64,000 nt of DNA from Climacium dendroides (lineage: Eukaryota > Streptophyta > Bryopsida > Hypnales > Climaciaceae), in NCBI GenBank assembly GCA_950106755.1, contig OX467082.1, forward strand, positions 372,001 through 436,000. The letters run 5' to 3'. The notes under the pieces were generated by a model. That model was not told where the DNA came from and did no database searches. It saw only the letters and a list, made by a program, of their open reading frames with translations. Shown one piece after another: positions 11,554 through 22,424 of this stretch (position 1 is its first letter; each line of letters begins with the position of its first letter). Position numbers and translations under genes: made by a program.

Positions 11554-13095
11554 AGTTCAAGAATAGTTCATATAAGTATATAGGCTGGTAGTATGCATAG
11601 ATGCCAAGTAGTATGTATGCGAATTACATAGTTGCATAGCATATGTGCACCATTTTGATTTTTTAAGACCAATGAATGCCAATGTAGTTGGACTTTTATG
11701 TGCCTTTATAATTGACGAGGATATTTTAATTGATAATGATTTTTAAAGTGTGTGAATTGTCCCTATCTTTTGTCATTGTTGGTTTGCAATTTTGCATAGA
11801 AAAGTCTAAAACCCTACAATTACGGAAATTGTGATTTTTTAAGTTGGTATTTGCAAGATTGGGAAGTTTTTGTTTTAAATTGTATGGTCTTCCAATTCTT
11901 CAATTTGCCATGTATGGTTGAAGATATTCAATTGGACAATGTATTATGTATAATTGTAAATTGTCTTCTAGATTCTAGAAGCATGGTTTTTTGTTTGGTA
12001 TCAATGGTGTGTTGTTAATTTTTTGAATGCAACGGGTTTGTCGGCTTCATTAAGATGTTAAAAAAAAATAGTAATTACCCCCTAAATGCTTGAGGTACCA
12101 AAATATTAAATATGGTGTTTAGAAAACTTAGAAGTTTAGTAAAACCTAACTATTTTTCATCATTTTAGTGAGCTAATAATTTTGGGAAATTCTTTTTGAA
12201 GTCTACTTTTGGCTCCAGAAGTGAGAAGTCCGATCTTGCAATTAAAGGACAATGATTTTTCTGAAAGAGATATTATGTAAGGGTACCTTGTGCAATCTTG
12301 ACTTTTCTTTTGTGTTAAGAGCTTTTGGAAATGAGCCTCAAATACAGTAGATCTTGGAGGAAAATTCATATTAAAAAATTATAGAGTAAATTTTGCAAAG
12401 TTGTAAATTGATTGGGGTAGTACAAGTTTGGCTCATTAACCTCATATTCTTTGGGTCCCCAACATTTTAGATTTGCCTTGCCAAAAAGGCTTCAACTTTT
12501 TTTTGCAATTTTAACAGCATCATAGTCAAATGTTATAATCTTTCACTCTACAAGTGATATTGTTGTGCTTTCTTTTCCTATGCAATCTCTAATAAGTCTA
12601 GTTTGAATTTGTATGGTTACAATTCCAAAAAAATTGATACATCTTACCAAAATGTGGGCTCTTTGTTCAATTTAGAGCAAATTAAAGGAAGTTGAAATTT
12701 GAAAATAAGGCTTGGGCATGTAGGGGTTACAACATCCTATGGTTATTTGTATGATTGAATTTGTTTGAACCATCAACCATTGTTTTTTTGGGCCAATTGA
12801 AGGCCCAAATGCCTAAAAAAAAATGGACTGCACCAAATCTATAGGTTAAATTTGAAGAAAAATTGGATGATAATGCCAAATTGCTCAAATTTGAAAGAAA
12901 AAAAATTGGATGAAATTGCGCACATCAAATGTAACTCATCTAAATATGTGGATGAAAAGATAGTTCTATCCAAAATATAAATGAATACTAAAAGATTTAG
13001 TAACATTATTTTGTCATATATTGCCACTTTAGCAATTTTCCAAAAATTGGAAAACCCCCCATGGTTTCATCCCTACACCGAAGTTTACCCCATTT
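11554..13095. other. AT-rich intergenic DNA
   Basis: The 3' flank of the kinase-like pseudogene, then the second copy of the diverged repeat, then GTCCG array 3. No gene I can support. Confidence 0.5.
12280..12815 (+). repeat. Diverged AT-rich direct repeat, copy 2
   Basis: Collinear with 7395-7905 (shared blocks listed there), same orientation, about 4.9 kb apart. Together the two copies bracket the kinase-like gene and GTCCG array 2. Confidence 0.65.
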
Positions 13096-13395
13096 TCCGC
13101 CCGATGCCCCGATCGGACGACCCCACACCGACCCGTCTGCCCCGTCCGCCTTCCCATCCACCCTCCCGTCCAGCTCCCCGTTTGCCCTCCCTGTCCGCCC
13201 TCCCCGACCACCCTCCCGTCCAGCTCCCCGTCCGCCCTCCCGTCCGGCTCCCCGTCCGCCCTCTTGTCCGCCTCCCGTCCGCCCTGTCCGCCTCCCCGTC
13301 TGCACCGTCCGCTAGACGGTTAGAACGTCCTATGTCAACAGACGTTTAGGAACCGGCGGACGTAGACGCTGGACGTCCGAACGTCCGGACGTCCA
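13096..13395 (+). repeat. GTCCG-rich array 3
   Basis: CCGTCCGCC/CTCCCGTCC-type units, then a right end rich in the palindrome GGACGTCC (13360-13395). The core CGATCGGACG seen in array 2 also occurs here. It abuts the truncated LTR ORF beginning at about 13405. Confidence 0.8.
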
Positions 13396-13404
13396 TATAA
13401 CCCT

Positions 13405-14215
13405 GGAAGAGAGCGGGAGCAGGGACCGGAAACGGAAACGGAACTCGCACCAGCACCCCTTCCGGTCACCGAAGAAGAAGTACAAGCGAAGGACAAGGTG
13501 GAGGAGTGCCAAGCTCTTCCATCTGGTTAGAGCCTAAAGGAGAAATGACTTCCCTACTGGGGGAAGTAACTGACGTTGCTTTTAATGCAGCGCGAGCAGT
13601 AGAGGCTACTGAGGAAGAGAAGACTGGAGAAGTGGAAACAGCAAGCAAGGCGAAGGAAACATCGGAGGAGGTGAAGGCCGCAGTTGAAGAGAAGACGAGA
13701 TCTGGACCGGAACCGTCCGAGAAGAAGAACGTGCCCAAACTAGGGCTGAGCACCAAATTTATCGACCTAAGTGAGTCTCTCCAACTCCTCCTAAAAAGAC
13801 ACAAAAGGTATTTCCTTCCACCCCACTCTCTTTACCTTTGGGGAGCGAAACTGGGTCAATGGAGGAAAGGAAGACCGGATCCTAGGGGCAAGGATCCGGG
13901 AAGAGTAGAACGATTGAGGAAATCACGCTTCAGAGTGCTAGGGCCAATGTTCTGCCCACACCAACCACGCAGAAGAAGAAGCCTCCAATTATGTCAACAT
14001 AGAAGAAGAGGACGATTCTAGAGGATGATGACAAGGAAGAGGAAAAAGAAGAAGATGAAGAGGACGAGGATGAAGAATCCAGTACTGAGGAGGACTCGGA
14101 GTCGTATTCTGACCCGGATCAAGCACAAGCAACGACTCGGGCGACTAAGGCTGCAACATCCAAGAAGAAGAAACTTGCCGCTCGGGATAAGGTACGCCAG
14201 GGACAGAAGACCGGA
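13405..14215 (+). pseudogene. LTR-borne ORF, subfamily 4, C-terminal part, truncated
   Basis: The 5' side starts abruptly at GTCCG array 3. The sequence encodes a Glu/Ala/Lys-rich segment (near 13560-13740), an acidic run of Asp/Glu (about 14020-14100) and a Lys-rich patch (SKKKKLAAR, near 14160), spread over more than one frame, so at least two frameshifts are needed. The last part matches the minus-strand ORF end at 61057-61230 (shared words EEDSE, ATKAA, KKKKLAAR, QGQKT), which defines a fourth subfamily of the LTR-borne proteins. The 3' end is cut by an LTR inserted at 14216. Confidence 0.6.
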
Positions 14216-17065
14216 TGTAGCAATTAGTCGGACCAGTATTCCTCCAGTTAGCCCTTAATTCACACCAAAGGCCTTCTTAGTGTAAACCGCTCCGGAATCG
14301 TTCCCACGAGGACTTGTGGATTACAGTTTTATAAGCTATCTCAATCTAAGCATTCACTTTTCTCTCCGTCAGACTATTCCGGACTTTAGGTCCAGTCCGA
14401 ACTCTAGTGCCGGATGGGTTTCGGAAGAATCCGAAAACATTCAGTGTCCCTTCCAGGATCCCTGGGTTTGGATGACGAGTGGCCAGATCCACCGTCCGGA
14501 TGCTTACCGTGTCCGGAAACACGCTCTCTTTCACTCTCTCTCTCTCATTAACACTAACCTCACTCTTTAGGGACCGGAAGTGTCCTCCTGTTCCGTCGCC
14601 TCACAAATCCGGAAAGATCTGGATTAGGTTACACAGGGACGGTCAAGAACTACAACGTCATTCTAACCTTTAACCGAACACTGAGCCTCCTGTCGACCGG
14701 CTGGTTTCTCCTGTACTTTCTTGAGCTTGCGCCGAGGCTTGACTTTATTCTACGAGGAATTCCGGCAATCCAGAATTCCGGCACTTCCGGCAATACTTCC
14801 ACACACGAAAGTTGCTAGCAGCCTCTCAGATACCCCTTTCACCTAAGGCTGTATCCTACACGCAGGCTATATCGGCATCCGAGCAATACTACACTAACTC
14901 TACTGCCGGAACCATCCGGTTGATCTCCCCCTCAAGTTAATACATCCGAATACTCTCACAAAATCGACTCTTGCCACACAAGGTAAGTTCTCAGTCCCGG
15001 AAACGCAAGAACGGACCCACACCTCTCACAAACATATACCGTACACAAGAAAGATAAGAGATTGGATACTCTAAACACTTTAGAATTAAACTCCGAAAAA
15101 GATACAATGCTGAAACTATGAGATGGCTGTGAATGACCAGAAAGGCCATTAAAACTCCTACTTATACTAAGACTAACGTCATCCTAAAAATCCTACAAAA
15201 CATTCCTATTGGTCCGCTAGATTTCCGGAAGATTCCAGATCCTATTTTTCCGGCTTGACGGCCGGACTTCGATATTGCCGCTATACTACACTACTGCAAA
15301 CTATTCCTTGGAATCCGGATCTTTGGGAGGAACATAGTCCTTCAGAAGATCCAACTTTACCTCCTTCCGGCTACTCTCCGGAGAAAATAGATTCGGACCC
15401 CTTTGGCCCCATCTTTGGACTTCCACAATACTGGTGTCCTTGTCTACACTCCGGGTCTCGACTATCTGAGTGTCCGGACTCCCCTAAGAATCCTTCTGGG
15501 TCTTCTTATGACGCGGAGAAGACTCCACCATCCGTCCGGCGTGAACTTCCGGAGAAGCACCTGTCAAGTCAATGGTCAGAGTCACCAAAAGCAGGTCTTC
15601 ACTTCCCGGAGGTACCACTGCTCCCCAGTCCACTCCTTCTGGCCTTCCGGCTGGTGGTGAAAGTTCCGGATTCACCGGTACCACCGGTGAGACCTCCGTA
15701 ACCATAGGTTCCGGATTGCTGCTTTCCGGAACCACCAAAGTCTGCGCTGACGGGGGAGATTGAGGTGCCGGATCCGACTCCGTAGAAATAAAGTACTCCA
15801 TCATCTCCCTCATCGCGGCCCGGGATGTATCCATTCGTCTTGCCTGCTCTAGTAAGCATTTGACAATAGGAACCCGGCTTAAGCTGACGGCTGCATCGAG
15901 GTTAGTTTCAAACAGATGGGCCTTGTTGATATAATCCGCCGGCACATCCAAAGAGCTTCGGAGCTGAGCTACACTTTGGCACAATGCCGCTATCTGCCGG
16001 CGATGGTCTTCTTCTGTGAGCCGGGCCGTCTCCTGGGCTGTGCGGAGGGTGCTCTCCAACTCCACACATCGGAATTCTGAGTTCCGGAATTGGTCTCGCA
16101 ACGTCTGGTTTTCTACACGCAACATCCCCAACTCCGTCACCAAAGTCTTCCATTCTTCTATGAGGAGGTCGTTCTACTACTCCGCTGCCACCAATGCATC
16201 TGTCCTCCGGAAGATGGCGTTCCGGTCGGTTAGTGCCATCTTCCGGCACACTCGTTTGAGGGCTCTATCATAGTTCTCACAGATCTGGGTGAGATCGTCT
16301 GCCCGCTACACCAGGTGTTGAGCCATCTTCTGGATGTCTTTTAGGGGCGTCCCTCCCAGTCGCATGGTGGTCCGATCCCTCTCCTCCACCTCAATCATCC
16401 GGGTCCGGGAGGGTCCGGCCTCGGCCTGAGTGGCAACGGTGTGTGGTTGTACCGGCCCAACCAGTTGCATGGATGGTTGGGCTTCCTTCGGAACAGATCC
16501 GGTCTCCGTCTTTACCTCCTGAACCTCTTCCTGTGGTTCCGGTGTGGGAGGCTCCTGTAACGGACTTACCGGCAACGTCCTATTCCGCCTTTTCCTCTTC
16601 CTTAGCGGAAAGACCGGCTCCTCTTCTTCTGTGTCCTCATCGTCCGGTTTGTCTCGAGGCGAGGGCTCCTCTCCTCCGTACTGTTGGAGTTGGACTAGGT
16701 CCTGATACGCACTCTCCTCGTTCGCCTTGAGCAAAGAGTGGTAGGCGTACAAATGAGACAAATACGCCGGAAGCAGACTCTGGCTCTTCTTTCTGGACTG
16801 GAGGGCACGCACCAGGTCTCCAACTAACTCATGGATGATGGCTACCCAGTCCATCATCATCTTTCCCTGGAGGCTCCCCAAGATGGTGGAGGCCACCTTC
16901 GCTACTACTCGCCGCAACTTGGTGGGATGGAAGATAGGGTTGAGAAACGCTATCACATCCCAGTACTCCGGATTCACCAGGTCGGAAACCTGGTGACCTT
17001 CCTTCGGGTTGGCGGGTGCCCGGAATTCGCCCTCCATCACCTCCTGGTTCTTCTCCATGACCTTG
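14216..17065 (-). mobile_element. LTR, subfamily 1, copy A (3' part of a split LTR)
   Basis: Read on the minus strand this is the 3' part of a long LTR that ends in GGTCCGACTAATTGCTACA at 14216. Its missing 5' part is copy C (20768-21170). The two halves are separated by the plus-strand solo LTR at 17066-20762. It was itself inserted into the subfamily-4 ORF ending at 14215. It contains most of the LTR-borne ORF and, at about 15163, the TATA-like box placed after the ORF stop. Confidence 0.85.
15301..17065 (-). pseudogene. LTR-borne ORF, subfamily 1, copy A
   Basis: The minus-strand ORF continues from copy C and ends at TAG 15301-15303. The two coding parts (20768-21105 and 15301-17065) sum to 2,103 nt, exactly the length of the ORF in copy B. 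It shows the family order: helical core with motifs PANPKEG, FLNPI, KVASTILG and YLSHLY, then an acidic linker, a basic patch (RKRKRRNR), and a C-terminal helical part (EQARRMDTSRAAMREMMEY). Premature TAG 16303-16305 replaces TGG of copy B, and TAG 16177-16179 replaces CAG. TAG 16174-16176 and a TAG near 15484 are also present. It is not functional. Confidence 0.75.
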
Positions 17066-17353
17066 TGTGGGAATGCGATCCCACATGCTAGACCCATAAT
17101 ACTAACATATGACGGAAAAATTCAAAAATTGTCTCCTTCAGAGGGAAAGTTTTTGAGGTCTCCTAGGAAGTAAGGCAAATTAGGAAAAAACGGATTTCCG
17201 GATCCGGAAAAATTTCATTAGGGCTAAAAACCTAAAATCCGGAACCCTAGAAAGTTCCGGATATCGGATGACGGCGCCGACCCTAAACCGGAAACCGGAT
17301 CCGTACTAGGGATAGGGTTTTGCCGCCAAAACGTGTCCCGTACATTGGGTCCG

Positions 17354-17360
17354 TATAAGA
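17354..17360 (+). promoter_or_regulatory. TATA box before the LTR-borne ORF (copy B)
   Basis: TATAAGA in GC-rich surroundings, 203 bp before ATG 17557. Comparable boxes precede the ORF at 44311 and, on the minus strand, at 40028-40035. Confidence 0.5.
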
Positions 17361-17556
17361 GGGGGACTGTAGCCGGCCGCGGGTACACTTATCCTCTTTC
17401 TTTTGTTCTTCCGCCGGCGTATTCCGTTTTCCTCGCTTCGTTAGAATTCCGGTAGACTGAGGGAATGTGTGAGTTGCGATTGTGTAGGGGTTACTAGAGT
17501 GACAGTTGTGAGCAGAGATTTAGAGAGAGATTGTGTGAGGATTGATCGTGAGCACA

Positions 17557-19659
17557 ATGGCTTCTAGGGCAAGTCGGCGGAAGTTGAAGGACTTGCCTGA
17601 GGATTCAGAGGATGAGGCGCCGGCACCTGTACCTCGACCAAGGACCATCCCGGTGATGAAGGTGGTTCCGGAGGTTCCCACGGAGGAGGACCGGCTGGCA
17701 CGCCTACGGGAGCATCTCCGCAACATGGGGTGTGATGGACTCCTAGAAGTGCCGTGGGGAATCCGAGAGGAGAGCCTGGTTTCGGACATACTTCGTCCGG
17801 AAAATGGTATCTTGGATACCACCATTCAGGCGAAATCAGACTAGTGGACGGTGAACACTTGGCGAGCCGTCTACAAGTTCCGGGAGGCGTCGGACAAGGT
17901 CATGGAGAAGAACCAGGAGGTAATGGAGGGAGAGTTCCGGGCGCCCGCCAATCCGAACGAAGGTAACCAAGTTTCCGACCTGGTGAATCTAGAGTACTGG
18001 GATGTGGTAGCGTTTCTCAACCCTATCCTCCATCCCACCAAGCCGCGGCGAGTAGTAGCGAAGGTAGCCTCCACCATCTTGGGGAGCCTCCAGAGAAAGA
18101 TGATGATGGACTGGGCAGCCATCATCCACGAGCTAGTCAGAGATTTAGTATGTGCCCTCCGGTCCGGAAAGAAGAGCCAGAGTCCTCTTCCAGCATATTT
18201 GTCTCATTTGTACGCCCACCACTCTCTGCTCAAGGCGAATGAGGAGAGTACGTATCAGGACCTAGTCCAACTTCAGTAGTACAGAGGAGACGAGCCCTCG
18301 CCCCGAGATGGACCGGACGATGAGGACACTGAGGAAGAGGAACCAGTCTCTCCGCTAAAGAAGAGGAAATGGCAGAATAGGACGCCGCCGGTAAGTCCGT
18401 CAGAGGAGCCTCCTACACCGGAACCACAGGAAGAGGTTCAGGAGGTAAAGACGGGAACCGGACCTGTTCCGAAGGGAGTCCAACCATCCTTGCAACTGGT
18501 TGGGCCGATACGACCGCACACCGTCGCCACTCAGGTTGAGGCCGGACCCTCCCGGACCCGGATGATAGAGGTGGAGGAGAGGGATCGGACAACCATGCGA
18601 TTGGGAGGGTCGCCCCTAGAAGACATCCAGGAGATGGCTCAGCATCTGGTGTGGCGGGCAGACGATCTCTTCCAGATCTGCGAGAACTATGATGGAACCC
18701 TCAAACGAATGTGCCGGAAGATGGCGCTAACCAACCGGAATGCCATTTTCCGGAGGACGGATGCATTGGTAGCAGCGGAGCAGCAAAACAACCTCCTCAT
18801 AGCAGAACAGAAGAATTTGGTAACAGAGTTGGGGGCGTTGCGTATAGAAAATCGGACGTTGCGAGACCAAGTCCGGAACTCGGAATCCCGCTGAGTGGGT
18901 TTAGAGAGCACCATCCGCACCGCTAAGGAGACAGCCCGGCTTACAGAAGAAGCTCATCGCCGGCAAATAGCGGCCTTATGCGAAAGTGTAGTTCAACTCC
19001 GGAGCTCTCTAGAGGTCCCGACAGACTATATCAACAAGGCCCGGCTGTTTGAAACTAACCTCGATGCAGCCGCCAGCTCAAGCCAGGTTCCTATCGTCAA
19101 ATGCTTACTAGAGCAAGCAAGACGAATAGATACATCCCGGGCCGCGATGAGGGAGATGATGGAGTACATTACGTCCATAAAGTCGGATCCGGCACCTCAA
19201 TCTCCCCCGTCAGCGCAGACTTTGGTGGTTTTGGAAAGCAGCAATCCGGAACCTATGGTTACGGAGGTCTCACCGGTGGTCTCGGTAAATCCGGAACTTT
19301 CACCACCAGCCGGAAGACCAGAAGGAGTGGACTGGGGAGTAGTGGTACCTCCGGGAAGTGAAGACCTGCTGCCGGTGACTCCGACCATTGACCTAACGGG
19401 TGCTTCTCCGGAAGTTCACGCCGGCCGGCCGGTACAGTCTTCTCCGCGTCATAAGAAGACTCAGAAGGATGTAAGAGGGAGTCCGGACACTCAGGTAGTC
19501 GGAACTAGGAGTGTAGACAGGGACACCAGTATTGTGGAAATCCCAAGATGGGGCCAAAGGGGTCCGAATCTGTTTTCTCCGGAGGGTAGCCGGAAAGAGG
19601 TAAAGCTGGATCTTTTGAAGGACTATGTTCCTCCTAAAGATCCAGATTCAAAAGAATAG
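17557..19659 (+). pseudogene. LTR-borne ORF, subfamily 1, copy B
   Basis: A 701-codon frame lying wholly inside the LTR. The start ATG is shared with copy C, and the TAG end is shared with copy A. The N-terminus has an Arg/Lys patch, then an MGCDGLL..PWGI motif. The middle has WRAVYKFR, an NP-E-G stretch, FLNPI, a KVASTILG block and YLSHLYAHH, followed by an acidic linker with a KKRKWQNR nuclear-localisation-like patch. The C-terminal half is helical (LTEEAHRRQIAAL onwards). Stops: TAG 17842-17844, TAG 18277-18279 (CAG in copy A) and TGA 18892-18894 (TGT in copy A). No protease, reverse transcriptase or zinc knuckle is seen. It resembles poorly described plant transposon proteins in general style only; the function is unknown. 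Confidence 0.75.
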
Positions 19660-19794
19660 TATACAGTAGTGTAGTATAGTGGCAATATCGGAGTCCGGCC
19701 GTCAAAGCCGGAAAAATAGGATCTGGAATCTTTCGGAAATCTAGCGGACCAATAGGAATGTTTTGTAGGATTTTTAGGATGATGTTAGTCTTAG

Positions 19795-19800
19795 TATAAG
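19795..19800 (+). promoter_or_regulatory. TATA-like box after the LTR-borne ORF (copy B)
   Basis: TATAAG lies 136 bp after the ORF stop. The same position is occupied in the other copies (23193, 24983, 46615, and on the minus strand 37915-37923 and 60767-60775). This is where the U3/R promoter of the genomic RNA would be expected. Confidence 0.5.
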
Positions 19801-20767
19801 TAGGACTTTTAATGACCTTTCTGGTCATTCACAACCATCTCATAGTTTCAGCATTGTACCTTTTTCGGAGTTTAATTCTAAAGTGTGTTGGAGTATCCAA
19901 CCTCTTATCTTTCTTGTGTACGGTATATGTTTGTGAGAGGTGTGAGTCCGTTCTTGCGTTTCCGGGACTGAGAACTTACCTTGTGTGGCAAGAGTCGATG
20001 TTGTGAGAGTATCCGGATATATTAACTTGAGGGGGAGATCAATCGGATGGTTCCGGCAGTAAGGTTAGGGTAGTACTGCTCGGATGTCGGTATAGCCTGC
20101 GTGTAGGATATAGCCCTAGGTGAAAAGGAGTATCTGAGAGGCTGCTCGCAAACTTCCGTGTACGGAGGTATTGCCGGACGTGCCCGAATTCCGGATTGCC
20201 GGAATTCCTTGTAGAACAGAGTTAAGCCCCGACGCAAGCCCAAGAAAGTACAGAAGAAACCAGCCGGTCGACAGGAGGTTTAGTGTTCGGTTAAAGGTTA
20301 GAATGTCGTTGTAGTTCTTGACCGTCCCTGTATGACCTAATCCGGAAGAGCTTCCGGATTTGTAAGGCGATGGAAAAGGAGGACACTTCCGGTCCCTAAA
20401 GAGTCAGGTTGCTATTAGTATTAGAGAGAGAGAGAGAGAGAGTGAAAGAGAGCGTGTTTACTGACACGGTAAGCATCCGGACGGTGGATCTGGCCACTCG
20501 TCATCCAAACCTAGGGATCCCGGAAGGGACACTGAAACGGTTTCCGGATCCTTCCGGAACCCACCAGATACTAGTATCCGGACCAGACCGAAAGTCCGGA
20601 ATAATCCGACGGAGAGAAAAGTGAGTGCTTAGACCGAGATAGCCTATGAAACTGTAATCCACAAGTCCTCGTGGGAACGATTCCGGAGCGGTTTACTCTA
20701 AGAAGGCCTTTGGTGTGAATTAAGGGCTAATTGGAGGAATACTGGTCCGACTAATCACTACACCTTG

Positions 20768-21105
20768 TCCGGCGCCTCCCGGAACTTGTAGACGGCCCTC
20801 CAAGTGTTCACCATCCACAGGTCTGGCTTCGCCCGAATGGTGGTATCCAAGATACCACTTTCCGGACGAAGTATGTCCAAAACCAGACTCTCCTCTCGGA
20901 TCCCCCACGGCACTTCTAGGAGTCCGTCACACCCCATGTTGTGGAGATGCTCCCGTAAGCGCGCCAACCGGTCCTCCTCCGTCGGAACCTCCGGAACCAC
21001 CTTCATCACCGGGATGGTCCTTGGTCGAGGTGCCGGTGCCAGCGTCTCGTCCTCCGAATCCTCAAGCAAGTCCTTCAACTTCCGCCGGCTTGCCCTAGAA
21101 GCCAT
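20768..21105 (-). pseudogene. LTR-borne ORF, subfamily 1, N-terminal part (copy C)
   Basis: An open stretch of 112 codons with the family N-terminus (MASRASRRK, then MGCDGLLEVPWGIREE and WRAVYKFRE). It ends exactly at the solo-LTR target duplication and continues in frame at 17065 in copy A. This part has no premature stop. Confidence 0.8.
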
Positions 21106-21170
21106 TGTGTTCACAAACAATCCTCACACAATCTCTCCCTAAATCTCTGCTCACAAACTTTCACTCCGGT
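20768..21170 (-). mobile_element. LTR, subfamily 1, copy C (5' part of the split LTR)
   Basis: Minus-strand continuation of copy A beyond the inserted solo LTR. It carries the ORF start (ATG at 21105) and about 65 bp of leader similar to 17490-17556, then stops near 21170. The more distal LTR start is missing, so a deletion or another junction lies there. Confidence 0.8.
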
Positions 21171-21196
21171 AACGTCCGACACGAGCTTCCATCATT

Positions 21197-21784
21197 TTGA
21201 AAGAAATAGAACGTACCGAAAATCGAAGATTGAAGATTTCTTCATTCACCGATGACGAGGAAGATGAGACGTTGGCCTCAATGTTAAAGAAGCAAGGAAA
21301 TCGCCTACCAGCATCTTGGACAAGGCTAACAGACCTGACACTGGAATCTTCAAATGCTATAGAGGCATTCACTGAAGAAGGGAGAAAGGTAGGGATGGCA
21401 ATGATGATGGAAGAACCCTCTAAAGCAAAGAACAAACGAGTAATGGAGCCGTTTGCTATCTCTCCAACGAAGAAAGTAAATGTAGGAAAACCCCCCCTTG
21501 ATTAGCGTCCGTCTATTCTAGAACTTCCGTTGAGAAAAGGAAAAGTGGTTGATCGCCTCCGTAAACGTGTAGGGAAAACCTTGATGAAAGCAAAGAACGA
21601 GCAAATGATGGGCAAGCCTAAGAAAGCTCGTGTATCTTCAACAATACAAGAGAAAAGAGGGGGAAATCAAACACTTTCATCAGACAATGAAGAGAACACC
21701 ATGAGTGATGAAGATGATGGATTCCAATCAAGAGAGTACAGTAGCCGGGCTAAGGTGAAAGGAGATAGTGATTACCACCCCTAG
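21197..21784 (+). pseudogene. Unrecognised Lys-rich ORF
   Basis: One plus-strand frame of about 195 codons, interrupted only by TAG 21503-21505, which fits CAG-to-TAG. The protein is rich in Lys, Glu and Ser. It has an acidic block (TDDEEDE), basic patches (PLRKGK, LRKRVGK) and an acidic Ser-rich tail, and the composition resembles the C-terminal linker regions of the LTR-borne proteins. The start is uncertain because the LTR junction lies about 25 bp upstream. I do not recognise it. Confidence 0.4.
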
Positions 21785-22154
21785 GCATTCAAATTTAGAA
21801 AGGGTTTGAATCAAGAACATTTACAGAATTTGGTGCTCAAATGCTTACGATTTAGAGAGATGAATAGCTAAGATTTATTAGTTCTCGAAGCATTTCATAG
21901 TAGTACAAGGTTGCCAAATTATCTTAAAAAAATTAATCAAACTATCATTTTTGGGGGATTCTGTCCCAAGTGATATTGAAGAAATCTTCATTGTGTTATT
22001 TTTTGTTCTCAATTTCAAGTGTGTAGCACGTAAAAATTTCTGAAGCGCCAAAACTCACAAATATGTAAGAAGAACCCTAAAACAAAATGAAAACCATGCA
22101 AAATTGCAAAATGCAAAGTTACAAACCCTCACTCACTCAGTCGGTCACTCCCTA
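21785..22154. other. AT-rich spacer
   Basis: No gene is seen. It repeats the order found elsewhere: ORF, AT-rich spacer, then a GTCCG array. Confidence 0.5.
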
Positions 22155-22424
22155 AACCCCTTGAACTGTTCGCCCGTCCGCCAATAAAACCGCCCATCCG
22201 TCCACTCGCCTGTCCGCCAATAAAAACGCCCATCCGTCTATTCGCCCGTCCGCCAATAAAAACGCCTAAACCGCCCGCCCGCCCGTCTGCCAGTCTGACT
22301 GGCCCATCCGCTCGCCTGCCCGCCCGCAGAACGGCGACCGAGGACCGTCCGTTTGCATCCGCAGGGTCTGGACGTGCGGACGTCCGATTTTGGACGCAAT
22401 TTCGCTGCGAACGCACGTCCACGA
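22155..22424 (+). repeat. GTCCG-rich array 4, with a ~39-bp tandem repeat
   Basis: The first part contains about three units of a ~39-bp repeat, each including GTCCGCCAATAAAA. The second part is denser and ends in GGACGTCCG-type words. It directly abuts a truncated LTR ORF at about 22425, as array 3 does at about 13405. Confidence 0.8.

Larger units (their letters stand above)
17066..20762 (+). mobile_element. Solo LTR, subfamily 1, copy B (3.7 kb)
   Basis: A 3,697-bp LTR starting TGTGGGAATG and ending AATCACTACA, flanked by the exact 5-bp duplication CCTTG (17061-17065 and 20763-20767). No primer binding site, gag or pol adjoins it, so it is a solo LTR left by recombination. It interrupts an inverted LTR of the same subfamily (copies A and C). 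TATA-like boxes lie before (17354) and after (19795) the internal ORF. Confidence 0.93.
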
